From: Chloroflexota bacterium
GTDB taxonomy: Bacteria > Chloroflexota > Limnocylindria > QHBO01
DNA: 6,171 nucleotides
Assembly (NCBI GenBank): GCA_013694795.1
Contig: JACDBS010000064.1
Coordinates: 1 to 6,171 of the forward strand
Direction of reading: 5' to 3'
Part shown: positions 5,481 to 6,171 of the stretch, in pieces
Position numbering within the stretch: the first letter of the stretch is position 1
How the letters are laid out: every line of letters starts with the position of its first letter
Notes under the pieces: generated by a model
Seen by the model: only the letters and a program-made list of their open reading frames with translations
Database searches by the model: none
Told to the model about the DNA's origin: nothing
Translations under genes and position numbers: made by a program

Positions 5481-6171
5481 TCAACCGAGAGCGAGCTGGC
5501 GGCCGCGCACCCACGCGCCGCGCACCATGTTCGGATGCGGCCGGAAGATGAGCCGGCTGGCAAGATCGTCCGCGTCCCCGGGGGGCTCGTCGCCCGGAAG
5601 CGGCGTGGTCAGGCGGGGGTCGAGCGCGATGAGGTCCGCCTGCTTCCCCGCCTCCAGCGACCCGATCTCGTTCTGCATCCCGAGCGCCTCCGCCCCACCC
5701 AGCGTCGCCATGCGCACCCAGTCGAGCGGCCTCAGAGCGGCTGCGGCGTCCGCCCGCCCCGTCAGCTCCAAAACACGTTGCGTCACGGCGCCGGCGCGCA
5801 TGACGCTGAAGATCGAGACCTCGGGGCCGGCCGCCACGTCGCTCCCCAGGCCCACCGTCATCCCCGCCGAGCGATAGGCACCCAGCGGCATCATGCCGCT
5901 CGACAGAAACAGGTTGGAAGCTGGGCAATGCGCCACGCGCGAGCCGCTCTCCACCAGGCGCCCCACCTCGCCATCCGAAAGGTGGATGGCGTGGGCCAAC
6001 AAGGTCCGCGAGCCCAGCGCGCCGGCACGGTCGTACACATCAAGGTAGTCGCGCGCGCCGGGGAACAGGCGTCGAACCTCGGTGATCTCTCCGGCATCCT
6101 CGGAGAGGTGGGTCTGCCAGTACGCGCCGTGGCGCTTCGCCAGCAAGGCGGACTCGCGCAGCATCTCGGCG
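5481..6171 (-). CDS. guaD: Guanine deaminase, C-terminal part (5' end beyond right edge)
   Basis: The 229 visible residues are the C-terminal portion of an amidohydrolase that continues past the right edge; the internal Met near 6164 is not the start. Guanine deaminase hydrolyses guanine to xanthine and ammonia in the cytosol. Numbering from the first full codon, THLSED (20-25) gives a metal-binding His21 and catalytic Glu24, LLAHAIHL gives His60, HCPASNLFLSSG spans 81-92, and GLGSDVAAG gives Asp111. The spacings His21-His60 (39) and His21-Asp111 (90) equal those of human guanine deaminase (His240, His279, Asp330). ATLGGAEALG and IGSLEAGKQADLIALDP, then the family-typical ending with LIFRPHPNMVRGAWVRGR, support guanine deaminase over other amidohydrolases such as TrzN/AtzB-like or S-adenosylhomocysteine deaminases. 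The HxH motif should lie upstream. It appears to be upstream in the same operon as the Moco genes. Confidence 0.9.
   Translation of the reverse strand, partial: AEMLRESALLAKRHGAYWQTHLSEDAGEITEVRRLFPGARDYLDVYDRAGALGSRTLLAHAIHLSDGEVGRLVESGSRVAHCPASNLFLSSGMMPLGAYRSAGMTVGLGSDVAAGPEVSIFSVMRAGAVTQRVLELTGRADAAAALRPLDWVRMATLGGAEALGMQNEIGSLEAGKQADLIALDPRLTTPLPGDEPPGDADDLASRLIFRPHPNMVRGAWVRGRQLALG

Overview
The window is GC-rich bacterial DNA carrying seven protein genes, all on the minus strand and tightly packed; both end genes run off the window. Nothing in it identifies a species. High GC, a DUF1461/Lit-type membrane protein, a MoaC-MoaB fusion, a CBS-tailed site-2 protease and a FadF-like Fe-S reductase together suggest an uncultured Chloroflexota-type (for example Limnocylindria-like) or actinobacterial-type genome. 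That assignment is inference, with low to moderate confidence.

Layout, read in the direction of transcription (right to left): the C-terminal part of a guanine deaminase (6171-5481); a small four-helix 'phage holin family IV'/YvlD-like membrane protein (5428-5039, GTG start); a DUF1461/TIGR01906 membrane protein related to the lipoprotein transacylase Lit (5021-4377); a site-2-type membrane metalloprotease with two CBS domains (4366-3242); molybdopterin molybdenumtransferase MoeA (3237-2038); and a MoaC-MoaB/MogA fusion (2041-1073). Junctions are 52, 17, 10 and 4 bases, then an ATGA overlap, so these six genes look like one operon. After a 296-base noncoding stretch with inverted repeats and a recurring TGACGG word, a separate gene starts at 776. 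It encodes the membrane domain of a FadF/HdrD-like iron-sulfur oxidoreductase whose Fe-S part lies beyond the left edge.

Two themes share the operon. One is molybdenum cofactor synthesis (MoaC, MoaB/MogA and MoeA activities). It has a plausible metabolic partner in guanine deaminase, whose product xanthine is the substrate of Mo-dependent xanthine dehydrogenase. The other is envelope biology: a Lit-like protein, an intramembrane protease and a small membrane protein. No mobile element, CRISPR array, tRNA or rRNA was recognised. I found no clearly new system; the most useful leads are the noncoding repeats at 777-1072, the Lit-like gene beside an intramembrane protease, and the guanine deaminase/Moco linkage.
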